A stretch of 64,000 nt of DNA, from contig NZ_JAKIHL010000001.1 in the NCBI RefSeq assembly GCF_021608135.1, positions 248,001-312,000 on the forward strand. Reading direction: 5' to 3'. The notes beneath the pieces are model-generated. The model was not told where the DNA came from. It saw only the letters and a list, made by a program, of their open reading frames with translations, and did no database searches. Made by a program: the position numbers and the translations under genes. This document shows, piece after piece, positions 1-8,122 of this stretch. Origin of the DNA: Microaerobacter geothermalis. GTDB lineage: Bacteria > Bacillota > Bacilli > DSM-22679. Numbering within the stretch: position 1 is the first letter of the stretch; each line of letters opens with the position of its first letter.

Positions 1-1
1 T

Positions 2-520
2 TCAAGAAAAACTCCCTATTCTCTTTTACTGGTGCAACAGGAGGGAGGTCTTGTTTGTGTTGATGCAATCCTGGTCAATCATTTTACCAGGCTGATGCTG
101 CAACATCAATGGCTTCCGTCCATACCAAGTGAAGGAATCATTCAGCAGGAATATAAAATGGGAGAAAGTCGATTTGATTTTGCCATACACGAAAGAAAAA
201 CCCATTTATTGGAGGTTAAGTCGGTAAATATGGTGGTGGATGAAATCGCCTATTTTCCTGATGCTCCTTCCGAACGGGGAACAAAACATGTGGAAGAGTT
301 GATTCATTGGCATCAACATGGATTCCCATGTCACTTGTTATTTGTTGTACAAAGGGGAGATGCCAAATGTTTTTCTCCTCACTTTAAACGGGATCCCAAG
401 TTTAGCGATGCGGTAAAAAGGGCATTAGAAATAGGAATTGAAACCAAAGCTTGTTTGACAGATGTGACATTAGATGGTATGTATTGGGATAGTTGGTTGC
501 CTATAAAGCTGGATCAATGA
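2..520 (+). CDS. sfsA: SfsA family protein, 5' truncated by window edge
   Basis: The reading frame is open from the left edge, so the N-terminus is missing; the in-frame GTG at 32 is probably internal. About 172 residues remain. The segments EVKSVNMVVDEIAYFPDAPS and RGTKHVEEL, followed by LLFVVQRGDA, are the hallmark of SfsA (sugar fermentation stimulation protein), a family of roughly 230 residues with an N-terminal OB-like domain and a C-terminal nuclease-like fold. The Asp/Glu/Lys residues in SRFDF and LLEVKS match the nuclease-like motif. DNA binding and a role in sugar metabolism come from E. coli literature; the role in Bacillales is uncertain. The family call is firm, the function is not. 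Confidence 0.9.
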   Translation, partial: SRKTPYSLLLVQQEGGLVCVDAILVNHFTRLMLQHQWLPSIPSEGIIQQEYKMGESRFDFAIHERKTHLLEVKSVNMVVDEIAYFPDAPSERGTKHVEELIHWHQHGFPCHLLFVVQRGDAKCFSPHFKRDPKFSDAVKRALEIGIETKACLTDVTLDGMYWDSWLPIKLDQ

Positions 521-567
521 GGTTTTTTTAGAAGTGATGAAGGAAAAATGTAAAGGGGGAGAGGATA

Positions 568-1044
568 TTGGCGCTGCCGCAATACGTGAAGCCAGACGTG
601 GAAAGCTGGTTGAAAAAATTTCGTTTTTCTACTCCAATCAAAATTCGGTTTTCAGAGACAGATGCTTTGGGCCATTTGAATAATGTCAGCCATTTCATCT
701 ATTTTGAACAGGGGAGATTAGATTACTTTTCTCATCTGGGCATTGTTGACCAATTGCTGGATATGTCTACAGGGGATATGATTGTTGCAGCAGATTTGGA
801 GTGCCATTATTTGGCTCAGATATATTTTGGAGAGCCTCTGGATCTATATGTTCGGTCGGCCAGGTTGGGTCGGTCATCATTGGATATTGAGTATGCCTTA
901 GTTTTAAAGGAAAAGAATCAGTTGGCGGCTGTAGGAAGGGGAGCCGTGGTTTACATGGATAAAAAGAGCAATAAAAGCAAACCGATCCCAGATGGAATAC
1001 GTCAGGCGATTTGCAATTTTGAGGAAGAAGTTTTGAGAAAGTGA
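568..1044 (+). CDS. Acyl-CoA thioesterase, 4HBT (hotdog) family
   Basis: This 158-residue protein has a single hotdog domain of the 4-hydroxybenzoyl-CoA thioesterase (YbgC/FadM-like) type. The segment RFSETDALGHLNNVSHFIYF carries the Asp/His/Asn catalytic region typical of the family, and the length is normal. It is expected to hydrolyse an acyl-CoA in the cytoplasm; the substrate cannot be read from sequence. The start is a TTG at 568 placed behind a purine-rich site (taaagggggagagg), with no ATG nearby in frame. It follows sfsA by 47 bases in the same direction and ends just before a terminator hairpin, so it may be the last gene of that transcript. Confidence 0.85.
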   Translation: MALPQYVKPDVESWLKKFRFSTPIKIRFSETDALGHLNNVSHFIYFEQGRLDYFSHLGIVDQLLDMSTGDMIVAADLECHYLAQIYFGEPLDLYVRSARLGRSSLDIEYALVLKEKNQLAAVGRGAVVYMDKKSNKSKPIPDGIRQAICNFEEEVLRK

Positions 1045-1084
1045 CAGATAACGGGCGATCATAAGTGGTACTAAGTTTCAGATA

Positions 1085-1110
1085 CTTCAGTCTTGGGACT
1101 GGAGTTTTTA
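1085..1110 (+). terminator. Rho-independent terminator after the thioesterase gene
   Basis: The stem CTTCAGTC/GACTGGAG (one G-T pair) closes a four-base loop and is followed directly by TTTTTATTTTATTT. It lies 40 bases after the thioesterase stop and before the M24 peptidase gene. Confidence 0.8.
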
Positions 1111-1164
1111 TTTTATTTCAAATAAAATAAAAACTATGAAAATTTTATAGAAGGAGGAAAAACT

Positions 1165-2373
1165 ATGGACTTGATTTCTCATCTTCATTTAGTCCCAAAA
1201 GGGGAGATTGATGCAAGGATAGCTGCGATGCAAAAATATTTAAATAAATTGGAAATCGATGCCGCCTTTCTAACTCAAAATGTTGATATTTTTTATTTTT
1301 CCGGTACGATGCAAACCAGCCTGTTATATATTCCTGCTTCTGGGGAACCGATTTTATACGTCAGAAAAAGTGTGTTAAGGGCAGAAAGAGAGGCTTCAGT
1401 TCGGGTGGAAGAGATGGGTAGTTTGAGAAAACTTCCGGAGAGGTTGATTCAATCCTTTGGAAAAGCCAAACGGATAGGGATGGATTTGGATGTGCTTCCA
1501 TACAAATTGGCTGAAAGATACAAGAATTTGTTTCCTGATGCAGAAGTGATGGACATCTCCATGTCCATTAGAGAAATACGATCGATTAAATCCCCTTATG
1601 AGTTAGGAATGATCCAAAAGGCAGCGATCATTGAAGATAAAGCGATCCAACATTTTCTTTCCATTGTTCATCCAGGGATGAAAGAGATTGAAGCAGCTGC
1701 CGAAGTGGAAAAGGTTCTTCGCCAACAGGGACATATTGGATTTAACCGGATGAGAGCTTACAATCAGGAACTGTTGTATGGGGTGATCGCTACCGGATCT
1801 TCTGCTTCCATTCCCACCTATTTTGACGGTCCAGCTGGAGGATTGGGCTTGAGTCCGGCAAATCCGACGACGGCAGGGTGGCAGGAGTTAAAGGAAAATG
1901 AACCGATTATCCTTGATTTTTGCACCTGTTATGAAGGCTATAATGTGGATCAAACGAGGATTGTGGTGATAGGCCAGCTGGATCGGGAACTGGAAAAGGC
2001 CTACGAAATTTCGATGAACATTTTAAAATGGACAGAGCAGGCGGCAAAGCCAGGAGTATCATGGGAATCCCTCTATTTAGACTCCCTCAAAATAGTGGAG
2101 GATGCTGGACTTTCTGAACATTATATGGGGTTTGGAAAAGATCAGGTTCGCTTTCTTGGGCATGGTGTGGGTTTGGAAGTGGATGAGCTGCCCATCCTGG
2201 CTAAAGGATTTTCTCATCCGTTGAAGGAAAATATGGTGATTGCTGTGGAACCGAAGTTCACCTTTCCAGGTAAGGGTGTAGTAGGCATTGAAAATACCTA
2301 TGTAGTTACGCAAGGTGGTTTGAAATCATTATGTGTTACTCCGGAAGAACTACTGAATCCAAATAAACTTTAG
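1165..2373 (+). CDS. M24 family Xaa-Pro peptidase (prolidase/creatinase fold)
   Basis: The protein has 402 residues. Residues 1 to about 150 form the creatinase-type N-terminal domain and residues 160 to 400 a pita-bread peptidase M24 domain. The five metal ligands are recognisable: Asp in ILDFCT, Asp in NVDQTR, His in LGHGVGLEVDE, Glu in AVEPKF and Glu in GIENTY. It is therefore probably an active dinuclear metallo-aminopeptidase acting on Xaa-Pro peptides in the cytoplasm. The ATG at 1165 follows a good AAGGAGG site. It stands alone between a terminator and the TauE pair. Creatinase-like or other C-N hydrolase activity is possible because this fold is shared by enzymes with different substrates. 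Confidence 0.88.
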   Translation: MDLISHLHLVPKGEIDARIAAMQKYLNKLEIDAAFLTQNVDIFYFSGTMQTSLLYIPASGEPILYVRKSVLRAEREASVRVEEMGSLRKLPERLIQSFGKAKRIGMDLDVLPYKLAERYKNLFPDAEVMDISMSIREIRSIKSPYELGMIQKAAIIEDKAIQHFLSIVHPGMKEIEAAAEVEKVLRQQGHIGFNRMRAYNQELLYGVIATGSSASIPTYFDGPAGGLGLSPANPTTAGWQELKENEPIILDFCTCYEGYNVDQTRIVVIGQLDRELEKAYEISMNILKWTEQAAKPGVSWESLYLDSLKIVEDAGLSEHYMGFGKDQVRFLGHGVGLEVDELPILAKGFSHPLKENMVIAVEPKFTFPGKGVVGIENTYVVTQGGLKSLCVTPEELLNPNKL

Positions 2374-2456
2374 TTTCGCACTAGAGATAACGGAAGAAAA
2401 GATAGGGTAACCTATAAAAATGGAACTAATTCCATTTTACGGTGAGGTGAACGAAT

Positions 2457-2819
2457 TTGGTAACCCTATCAAAGAAATGGTTCCAATTGATCATTGGAAT
2501 TGGAACGGGATTGATTAATGGTTTGATTGGGGTAGGGGGAACTTTGCTCGTCCCTGCCCTTGTTCATTTTATACAGGTACCGCGAAAAATTGCTCATGGC
2601 TCTTCCATTGCCATTATCCTTCCCACATCGCTGATCAGCATATTTATCTATAAAAATCATTTGCAGATTCCTTTGAACGAGATCCTTCCCCTTATGCTTG
2701 GAGGAATGGTGGGGGGGTTTATAGGTGCGAAGCTGCTAAAACGATTTTCCAATAGATGGTTGAAACGCCTTTTTTCAATCTTGATGGTGGTGGCTGGAAT
2801 AAGGATGTTGCTGTCATGA
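2457..2819 (+). CDS. Half-length TauE/SafE-type anion exporter subunit (N half)
   Basis: This 120-residue, very hydrophobic protein has about four membrane helices. The segment IGTGLINGLIGVGGTLLVPA is the glycine-rich signature at the start of each repeat of the TauE/SafE (DUF81) family. Family members usually have about 250 residues and two such repeats in one chain; this gene encodes only one. The next gene encodes the second and overlaps it by ATGA, which points to translational coupling and a heterodimer. The start is a TTG at 2457 behind GGTGAGG. A small hairpin, AAAATGGAA/TTCCATTTT (2417-2438), sits immediately upstream of the ribosome site. Export of sulfite or an organosulfonate is the usual guess; the substrate is unknown. 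Confidence 0.8.
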   Translation: MVTLSKKWFQLIIGIGTGLINGLIGVGGTLLVPALVHFIQVPRKIAHGSSIAIILPTSLISIFIYKNHLQIPLNEILPLMLGGMVGGFIGAKLLKRFSNRWLKRLFSILMVVAGIRMLLS

Positions 2820-3181
2820 GTTCTATGATTTTATTATCACTTCTTGGAATGGTGATGGGAATATTATCCGGTTTGGGACTGGGAGGGGGGAAGTTGCTTA
2901 TTCCTGCCCTTGTTCTGTTCACACCCATTTCACAGCTTTCAGCCCAGGGGATCACCCTGATTTCCTTTATTCCCATAGCCATGGTTGCCCTTATTACCCA
3001 CTTTCGTGAAAAAAATGTCAATGTTCATTTATTATTTTGGATTGGCTTGGGCAGTATGTTTGGGGCGTTCATCGGGTCATGGTTGGCTGTAGGACCTACT
3101 TTACCCTATTTAAGCAAAATATTTGCAGGATTTATTATCTTATTGGGTGTTTTTGAGTTTTTTGTCCCGGACCGAAAATAG
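2816..3181 (+). CDS. Half-length TauE/SafE-type anion exporter subunit (C half)
   Basis: This 121-residue membrane protein has about four helices. It carries its own copy of the family signature (GILSGLGLGGGKLLIPALV), so it is the partner repeat of the preceding gene. I place the start at the ATG that overlaps the upstream stop (ATGA at 2816), because the family similarity begins there; an upstream in-frame start at 2756 would add 20 residues with no similarity. Together the two genes reproduce one normal TauE/SafE protein split at the middle. A sequencing frameshift is unlikely because both halves have their own start and the junction is an exact ATGA coupling site. Confidence 0.8.
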   Translation: MSSMILLSLLGMVMGILSGLGLGGGKLLIPALVLFTPISQLSAQGITLISFIPIAMVALITHFREKNVNVHLLFWIGLGSMFGAFIGSWLAVGPTLPYLSKIFAGFIILLGVFEFFVPDRK

Positions 3182-3233
3182 ACTGTCTTATTTTTCTTTA
3201 GTTAGGCTGAGGCCCATTTTAAGCGGTTTAAGC

Positions 3234-3261
3234 ACCACTGCCCTTTACATCTCATAAAATA
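3234..3261 (+). promoter_or_regulatory. Possible late sporulation (sigma-K/sigma-E type) promoter of gerE
   Basis: The sequence CATAAAATA at 3253-3261 matches the sigma-K -10 pattern CATA-N3-TA. An ACC at 3234-3236 lies 16 bases upstream, as expected for the -35 AC element. It is 60 bases before the gerE start. In B. subtilis gerE is transcribed by sigma-K, which supports the reading. The motif is short, so the call stays moderate. Confidence 0.5.
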
Positions 3262-3322
3262 TGTTGACTGTATATCCCTTAGCCTTGTCTACTTGATGAC
3301 CCGAGCAAGGAGGGGTGGACGA

Positions 3323-3547
3323 TTGAAGGGTAATGACCAGAAAGCTAAGCAGTTGTTAACAAACAGGGAAAGAGAAGTATTCGAATTACTAGTCCAAGAT
3401 AAGACAACCAAAGAGATCGCCAGACAATTATTTATCAGCGAAAAAACAGTGAGAAACCACATCTCAAACGTAATGCAAAAGCTTGGTGTCAAAGGTCGAT
3501 CGCAAGCGGTTGTAGAATTGGTTCGGCTCGGGGAACTAGAAATTTAG
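3323..3547 (+). CDS. gerE: GerE, LuxR-type regulator of late spore coat genes
   Basis: From the TTG at 3323 the product has 74 residues, the same length as B. subtilis GerE, and is essentially one LuxR-type helix-turn-helix. The segments LTNREREVFELLVQDKTTKE, FISEKTVRNHISN and MQKLGVKGRSQAVVEL are nearly identical to GerE as I know it. GerE is a DNA-binding regulator that acts in the mother cell with sigma-K to time coat gene expression. The start was chosen because AAGGAGGGG (3307-3315) lies 7 bases before the TTG; the longer frame from 3293 would read through this ribosome site. A sigma-K-like promoter lies upstream and a strong terminator follows. Confidence 0.95.
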   Translation: MKGNDQKAKQLLTNREREVFELLVQDKTTKEIARQLFISEKTVRNHISNVMQKLGVKGRSQAVVELVRLGELEI

Positions 3548-3564
3548 CCATCCCGAACCAAATG

Positions 3565-3602
3565 AAGGCCCTCTGTCTTTTTTAAGGCAGAGGGCCTTTC
3601 AG
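3565..3602 (+). terminator. Strong hairpin terminator after gerE
   Basis: A perfect 11-bp stem, AAGGCCCTCTG (3565-3575) with CAGAGGGCCTT (3588-3598), closes a 12-base loop and is followed by a short T-rich tail. It begins 18 bases after the gerE stop. Confidence 0.8.
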
Positions 3603-3639
3603 TTTATCCCAAATGATGATTCTGAAAAATTATCACTTA

Positions 3640-3834
3640 TGATCTAGGAGATAAGTGGCGTTAATCTCCTGGGAAAGTTGTCGACAAAAACGGAGCGTCT
3701 GATTCATTGTCGACATTGGCACGTCCTGTGCGGCACAACTAAACTTTAGGTAAGAAAGAACTCTTCTCCTGAAGTAAGTTTCCTATGCCGAACTCGACAA
3801 GCGGTCGTGTGAATCTTTAATTCTGCATCTATAG
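3640..3834 (+). repeat. Interspersed inverted-repeat element, copy A (module 2 plus right arm)
   Basis: The right arm (about 3783-3834) contains GAACTCGACAAGCGG, CGTGTGAATCTTTAATTC and the end CTATAG, shared with copies at 14.7, 35.3, 44.4 and 50.7 kb. The left part (about 3652-3782) is a second interior module, containing GAAGTAAGTTTCCTATG, shared with the copy at 44.3 kb. The usual left arm and inner hairpin are missing. Internal hairpins include CACTTAT/ATAAGTG and two GTCGAC sites in opposite halves. No coding frame fits. Together with the gerE terminator it fills the 357-base gap before the marR gene. Confidence 0.75.
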
Positions 3835-3904
3835 GTCTCCTTTATGGAAGTTTTTTTAACAAATCTGTATAATTGTAGACAAAAATGATGTACAGGAGGA
3901 AACG

Positions 3905-4378
3905 ATGGTTACCGAAAAAGGGATAAAACGTCGGGACGAGCAAGTGAATGAAATCGAAAGGCTGTTAAGAAGAATCAGTGCCATTATTAAACAAAAAGGA
4001 AGGGAAATTTTAAGTGATTTTCCCATTACCCCACCGCAATTTGTTGCCTTACAGTGGCTGATGGAAGAAGGGGATATGACCATTGGGGAACTGAGCAACA
4101 AAATGTTTCTGGCCTGCAGTACCACAACGGATCTGGTGGACCGAATGGAGAATAACCAACTGGTAAAGCGAGTAAAGGACACCAAAGATCGAAGGGTTGT
4201 TCGAATTCATTTGTTGGAAAAAGGCGAAGAAATTATTTATGACGTCCTAAAAGCAAGACAGAAATACCTTCGGGAGGTGTTGGGTCATTTGACGGAAGAG
4301 GATGTAGAATCCATCGAAAAGGTACTAACTATGCTATATCGTGAAATGGAAAATGAGATTCCATACAAAGGAGAATGA
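3905..4378 (+). CDS. MarR family transcriptional regulator (ysmB position)
   Basis: This 157-residue protein has a winged helix-turn-helix of the MarR family (recognition region around residues 58-80, FLACSTTTDLVDRMENNQLV; wing around 85-100, DTKDRRVVRIHL) between helical dimerisation segments. The start ATG follows GGAGG (3896-3900). It lies between gerE and racE exactly where B. subtilis has ysmB, so orthology is likely; its ligand and targets are unknown. The intergenic element copy A sits directly upstream, so the native promoter may have been altered. Only about 66 bases separate it from racE, so the two are probably transcribed together. Confidence 0.85.
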   Translation: MVTEKGIKRRDEQVNEIERLLRRISAIIKQKGREILSDFPITPPQFVALQWLMEEGDMTIGELSNKMFLACSTTTDLVDRMENNQLVKRVKDTKDRRVVRIHLLEKGEEIIYDVLKARQKYLREVLGHLTEEDVESIEKVLTMLYREMENEIPYKGE

Positions 4379-4444
4379 AACCAAAGAATTCCCCAATGAA
4401 TAACATAATGGAAAGCAGAGAATCTAGAGGAAGGGGAAACTTGT

Positions 4445-5245
4445 GTGAGTCAAGGGATAGGAGTTTTAGATTCAGGTCTTGGAGGTTTGACGGTTGTCAA
4501 AGAAATCATGAAGCAGCTACCTGGCGAGAGGATCGTTTATTTTGGGGATACCGCACGCTGTCCTTATGGACCTCGTCCTCCCCAGGAGGTAAAAAGGTTT
4601 ACCCTCGAGATTGTCAGGTATTTATTGGAATTTGACATAAAAATGTTGGTCATTGCCTGCAATACAGCGACTGCCCATGCTTTGGAGGATATAAAACAGG
4701 ATGTGGATATTCCGGTTATAGGAGTTATCCGGCCGGGAGCACGGGCAGCCGAGCAAACGACAAAAAATGGAATGGTAGGGGTCATTGGAACGGAAGGAAC
4801 AATCAACAGTAAAGCCTATGAAAGAGCGCTAAAAGAAATCAATTCTAATTTAAATGTGATTCAGTTGGCTTGTCCGCTATTTGTATCCCTTGTTGAAAAA
4901 GGGCAATTAACCGGATCTCAGGCTTTAAATATCGTGGCTGAAACCCTTCGGCCGATTCGAGACAAACATTTGGATACCTTAATCCTTGGTTGCACTCACT
5001 ATCCATTAATTGCTCCTTTGATCCAGGAAGTGATGGGTAATCAGGTAACCTTGATCAGCTCCGCTGAAGAGACAGTAAAAGAAGTAAAAGAGCTGTTAAA
5101 AGAGAAGCAACTCCTATCTTTTGAAGAATTTACTAACTCCCATTTATTTTATACCAGCGGACCCGTTGTTCATTTCAAAAAAATGGCAGAGGCATGGCTG
5201 GAAATGCGTGTACATGTTCGCTCTACCGTATTTCGTGTATCATAG
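4445..5245 (+). CDS. racE: Glutamate racemase
   Basis: This 266-residue enzyme interconverts L- and D-glutamate for peptidoglycan and is cytoplasmic. The catalytic features are clear: DSGLGGLTV near the N-terminus (acid/base Asp-Ser region), the first catalytic Cys in VIACNTATAHA, and the second in LGCTHYPL. The start is the GTG at 4445 behind AGGAAGGGG, because similarity to RacE/MurI begins there. Gene order gerE-marR-racE-gerM matches B. subtilis. Length and motifs are normal, with nothing odd visible. Confidence 0.96.
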   Translation: MSQGIGVLDSGLGGLTVVKEIMKQLPGERIVYFGDTARCPYGPRPPQEVKRFTLEIVRYLLEFDIKMLVIACNTATAHALEDIKQDVDIPVIGVIRPGARAAEQTTKNGMVGVIGTEGTINSKAYERALKEINSNLNVIQLACPLFVSLVEKGQLTGSQALNIVAETLRPIRDKHLDTLILGCTHYPLIAPLIQEVMGNQVTLISSAEETVKEVKELLKEKQLLSFEEFTNSHLFYTSGPVVHFKKMAEAWLEMRVHVRSTVFRVS

Positions 5246-5359
5246 TATGGAATGAAAAATTTACAAAGAATATTTAATCAGGATGGACAAAAAGTATGAA
5301 TAAACCCTCTCAAGGCTCGTATACATAATAGTACAAAATCACCTTGAGGAGGGGAAGTC

Positions 5360-6430
5360 ATGCTAGGCAAGTCAAAATATAGAGTGGCCGCTGTTTTGTT
5401 CCTGTTGATTTTTGTTTTATCTGGTTGTGGATTATTTGGACCGGAAGAGAATGTAACCAGCCAACCCATTGATCCACCGCCTCTTCAGGAACAAGAGGCT
5501 TCCGAAGTAAATATTGATATAAGTCAAACCGATGGAACGACAGTGATCAGTAATGAAGAGCTGCAGATCACTCAACAAGTCATTTATTTAAAGGATATGA
5601 ATGGTTACATTGTTCCACAAACCATGTCTATTCCCAAGGTAGAAGGAATTGGCAAACAAGTATTGCGCTATATGGTGAAGGGTGGTCCTGTTGAGTCCAT
5701 TTTACCTGAAGGATTTGAAGCGGTTCTGCCAGAAGGAACCCAAGTCCTGGGGATGTCTGTCAAGGAGGATGGTTTGGCCATTGTCGATTTTTCCAAAGAA
5801 TTTTTAAATTATCAACCGGATGAAGAAAAGGCCATTTTAGACGCGATCACCTGGTCCCTTACTGAATTTCCTACCATCAATCGGGTAACCATCTGGGTGG
5901 AAGGAAGGGAATTAGAAGTCATGCCGGTTACAAAAACTCCAGTTCATTCCCTTAGCAGAGCCAATGGGATTAATCTGGAGTTGGCTGAAAATATCGATAT
6001 CGGCCAAACGACGCCGGTTACCCTATACTTTCAAGCTGATACTCCTTCGGGAGACGGAACATATTATGTTCCGGTTACCCGTTTAATTCCCCGTAGTACA
6101 GATATCGTCAGGGACTCTCTAAATCAGTTGATTATGGGTCCAAAAGAGGGGAGCAATCTGTTCAGCGGAATTTTACCATCAACCAAATTGTTAAGTGCTG
6201 TTTTGGATAATAATGTAGCCATAGCCAATTTTGATCAAACCATTTTAAGTTTTGATTCCGGGAAAGCATCTGACGATGTAATCAAATCCATCGTTCTTAC
6301 ACTGACTGAGAATACAGAGGCTGACAAGGTGCTTGTTGAAGTAAATGGGGAATCAACTGTAACCACGGATTCCAGTGATTTCTCCAAACCAGTGACTAGA
6401 CCCCAGTGGATTAATCCCGCTTCTTCATAA
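5360..6430 (+). CDS. gerM: GerM, sporulation/germination lipoprotein
   Basis: This 356-residue lipoprotein has a signal peptide ending in the lipobox LSGC (Cys 23), followed by two GerMN domains of about 110 residues each. A conserved pattern repeats in both halves (for example LKDMNGYIVPQTMSIPKV near 75 and LYFQADTPSGDGTYYVPVTR near 225). GerM acts in the intermembrane space during engulfment and is needed for normal sporulation and germination in B. subtilis. The ATG at 5360 follows GAGGAGGGG. The gene lies between racE and rph as in B. subtilis and ends before a terminator. Confidence 0.93.
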   Translation: MLGKSKYRVAAVLFLLIFVLSGCGLFGPEENVTSQPIDPPPLQEQEASEVNIDISQTDGTTVISNEELQITQQVIYLKDMNGYIVPQTMSIPKVEGIGKQVLRYMVKGGPVESILPEGFEAVLPEGTQVLGMSVKEDGLAIVDFSKEFLNYQPDEEKAILDAITWSLTEFPTINRVTIWVEGRELEVMPVTKTPVHSLSRANGINLELAENIDIGQTTPVTLYFQADTPSGDGTYYVPVTRLIPRSTDIVRDSLNQLIMGPKEGSNLFSGILPSTKLLSAVLDNNVAIANFDQTILSFDSGKASDDVIKSIVLTLTENTEADKVLVEVNGESTVTTDSSDFSKPVTRPQWINPASS

Positions 6431-6500
6431 TCAAAAAAGCGATACCCGCAGACAATTCGTTAAGAAGGGTCTGTTCAAATTTGAACATCCTCTAAACGGT

Positions 6501-6531
6501 GAGGTGGTTTTTATCCTACTGCCTCTTTTTT
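6501..6531 (+). terminator. Terminator between gerM and rph
   Basis: An 8-bp stem, GAGGTGGT (6501-6508) with ACTGCCTC (6518-6525), including two G-T pairs, is followed by six T. A separate short palindrome, GTTCAAATTTGAAC (6473-6486), lies just upstream. Confidence 0.65.
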
Positions 6532-6555
6532 GTTATAAAAAATAAAAACAGGATA

Positions 6556-6564
6556 TGCTATAAT
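6556..6564 (+). promoter_or_regulatory. Extended -10 promoter of rph
   Basis: TGCTATAAT is a perfect extended -10 element (TGN then TATAAT). No good -35 is visible at 16-18 bases, as is common with extended -10 promoters. It lies 38 bases before the chosen rph start, after the gerM terminator. Confidence 0.6.
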
Positions 6565-6601
6565 GGCGAAGACGAGGAAAAAGTAAGGAGTGTATTTTTT
6601 G

Positions 6602-7348
6602 ATGAGAGTGGACGGAAGAAGCGCCAATCAATTAAGGCCGATTCATATTACCAATCATTACATAAAGCATGCTGAGGGTTCTGTATTGATTGAGGTTGGA
6701 GATACGAGGGTGATCTGTACAGCAACCATTGAAGATAAGGTACCTCCCTTTATGAGGGGATCAGGGAAAGGATGGGTTACTGCTGAATATTCCATGTTGC
6801 CCAGGGCAACTCAAGTTAGAAATCAAAGGGAGTCATCAAAAGGAAAACTAAGCGGCAGAACGATGGAAATCCAACGTTTAATTGGCCGGGCATTGCGTTC
6901 GGTAGTCGATCTAGAGAAATTAGGAGAAAGAACCATATGGTTGGATTGTGATGTAATACAAGCAGATGGCGGTACGAGGACGGCTTCCATTACTGGAGCC
7001 TTCATTGCCATGGTAGAGGCGATGAACAAACTCGTGGTATCGGAAACCATTCCGGCTCTGCCGGTTACCAGTTTCCTGGCTGCCACCAGTGTGGGAATTA
7101 TTCAGGATCAAGTCTATCTCGACCTGTCCTATGAAGAGGATTCACAGGCCAAGGTAGATATGAATATTGTAATGACTGGCGATGATAAATATGTGGAAGT
7201 TCAAGGCACAGGGGAAGAGTCCCCCTTTTCCTCTGACCAGCTGGAGGATTTATTAAGTTTGGCCAAGCTGGGAATAAGGGAACTCATTCAAATCCAGAAG
7301 GAATCCCTTGGAGAGATCTCCCAAAAGATAGGAAGTAAGGAAATTTAA
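6602..7348 (+). CDS. rph: Ribonuclease PH
   Basis: This 248-residue phosphorolytic 3'-5' exoribonuclease trims tRNA 3' ends. The protein begins [14 protein letters not shown], the usual RNase PH start, so I use the ATG at 6602 with AAGGAG (6585-6590) upstream; an in-frame GTG at 6590 overlaps that ribosome site and is unlikely. The segment [17 protein letters not shown] with [16 protein letters not shown] is the diagnostic phosphate/RNA-binding core, and [16 protein letters not shown] the active-site segment. Forms a hexamer in known family members. It has its own extended -10 promoter. The neighbour order rph-rdgB-ysnB matches B. subtilis. Confidence 0.96.
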   Translation: MRVDGRSANQLRPIHITNHYIKHAEGSVLIEVGDTRVICTATIEDKVPPFMRGSGKGWVTAEYSMLPRATQVRNQRESSKGKLSGRTMEIQRLIGRALRSVVDLEKLGERTIWLDCDVIQADGGTRTASITGAFIAMVEAMNKLVVSETIPALPVTSFLAATSVGIIQDQVYLDLSYEEDSQAKVDMNIVMTGDDKYVEVQGTGEESPFSSDQLEDLLSLAKLGIRELIQIQKESLGEISQKIGSKEI

Positions 7349-7410
7349 CATAATCCGCCAAGAGTCTCCCACTTCTAAGTTTTTCGAAGATTAACGAAGG
7401 TGGGGGAACA

Positions 7411-7443
7411 TTTTCATATCAATTTGTGATCCGAAGGGCCATG
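7411..7443 (+). repeat. Second dispersed repeat, copy 1
   Basis: This 33-base stretch matches 28 of 33 positions with the reverse complement of 23907-23939; the first 19 bases (TTTTCATATCAATTTGTGA) are identical. It lies between rph and rdgB. Nearby 7369-7404 can also fold (CCCACTTC/GAAGGTGGG). The segment at about 7447-7467 (CGTTTAGTTGCGTACCTATAG) resembles the end of the main interspersed element. Confidence 0.6.
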
Positions 7444-7489
7444 AGCGTTTAGTTGCGTACCTATAGATGGGAAGAAAGGGAGAGAGATC

Positions 7490-8119
7490 ATGAAAACACA
7501 AATCATACTGGCAACTGGGAATAAAGGAAAAATCAGGGAATTTACGAAAATGTTTTCCAAATTGTCGATCGAGACGATTCCCTTGTCCTCAATGGAAAAT
7601 CCGCCAACCATTATTGAAGATGGACAAACTTTCTTCGAAAATGCCATAAAAAAAGCAGAGACCATATCCCGTACATATGGTCTACCTGCTTTAGCTGATG
7701 ATTCCGGCTTGGAGGTGGATGCCCTTGGTGGTGACCCCGGAATTTATTCTGCAAGATTTGCTGGCCCCCAAGCTACAGATAAGGAAAATAACGCGAAACT
7801 AATTTCCCTTCTGAATCAGACAAGTATGGTGAATAGGACAGCCCGATATGTGTGTGCTCTTGCTCTATCCATCCCCGGCAAAGAAACAATGGTAGTGGAA
7901 GAAACCTGTGAAGGACTTATTACCTTGACGCCGAAGGGCGAAAATGGATTTGGCTATGATCCCTATTTTTACTTGCCCGAATGGGGGGTAACGATGGCAC
8001 AAATGTCAGAGGAGCAGAAGAATAAAATCAGCCATCGGGGAAAAGCGTTAAAGAAGCTGGAGCAACTTCTGATGAAGGAACATTGGCTTCATCTTTATTC
8101 CATAAAAGAAAGGGCTTAG
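7490..8119 (+). CDS. rdgB: dITP/XTP pyrophosphatase (HAM1/RdgB family)
   Basis: This 209-residue nucleotide house-cleaning enzyme removes non-canonical purine triphosphates (ITP, XTP). It begins ILATGNKGKIREF, the substrate-binding motif, and contains LADDSGLEVDALGGDPGIYS with ARFAG, the metal-binding core. The C-terminal SEEQKNKISHRGKAL is also typical. The ATG at 7490 follows AAAGGGAGAGAG. It is followed after 3 bases by ysnB and corresponds in position to B. subtilis ysnA. Confidence 0.95.
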   Translation: MKTQIILATGNKGKIREFTKMFSKLSIETIPLSSMENPPTIIEDGQTFFENAIKKAETISRTYGLPALADDSGLEVDALGGDPGIYSARFAGPQATDKENNAKLISLLNQTSMVNRTARYVCALALSIPGKETMVVEETCEGLITLTPKGENGFGYDPYFYLPEWGVTMAQMSEEQKNKISHRGKALKKLEQLLMKEHWLHLYSIKERA

Positions 8120-8122
8120 GAG

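Noticed and set aside
2457-3181. Possible frameshift in a single TauE/SafE gene
   Set aside because: Both halves have their own start, the overlap is an exact ATGA coupling junction, and both begin with the family's repeat signature; a true split is more likely.
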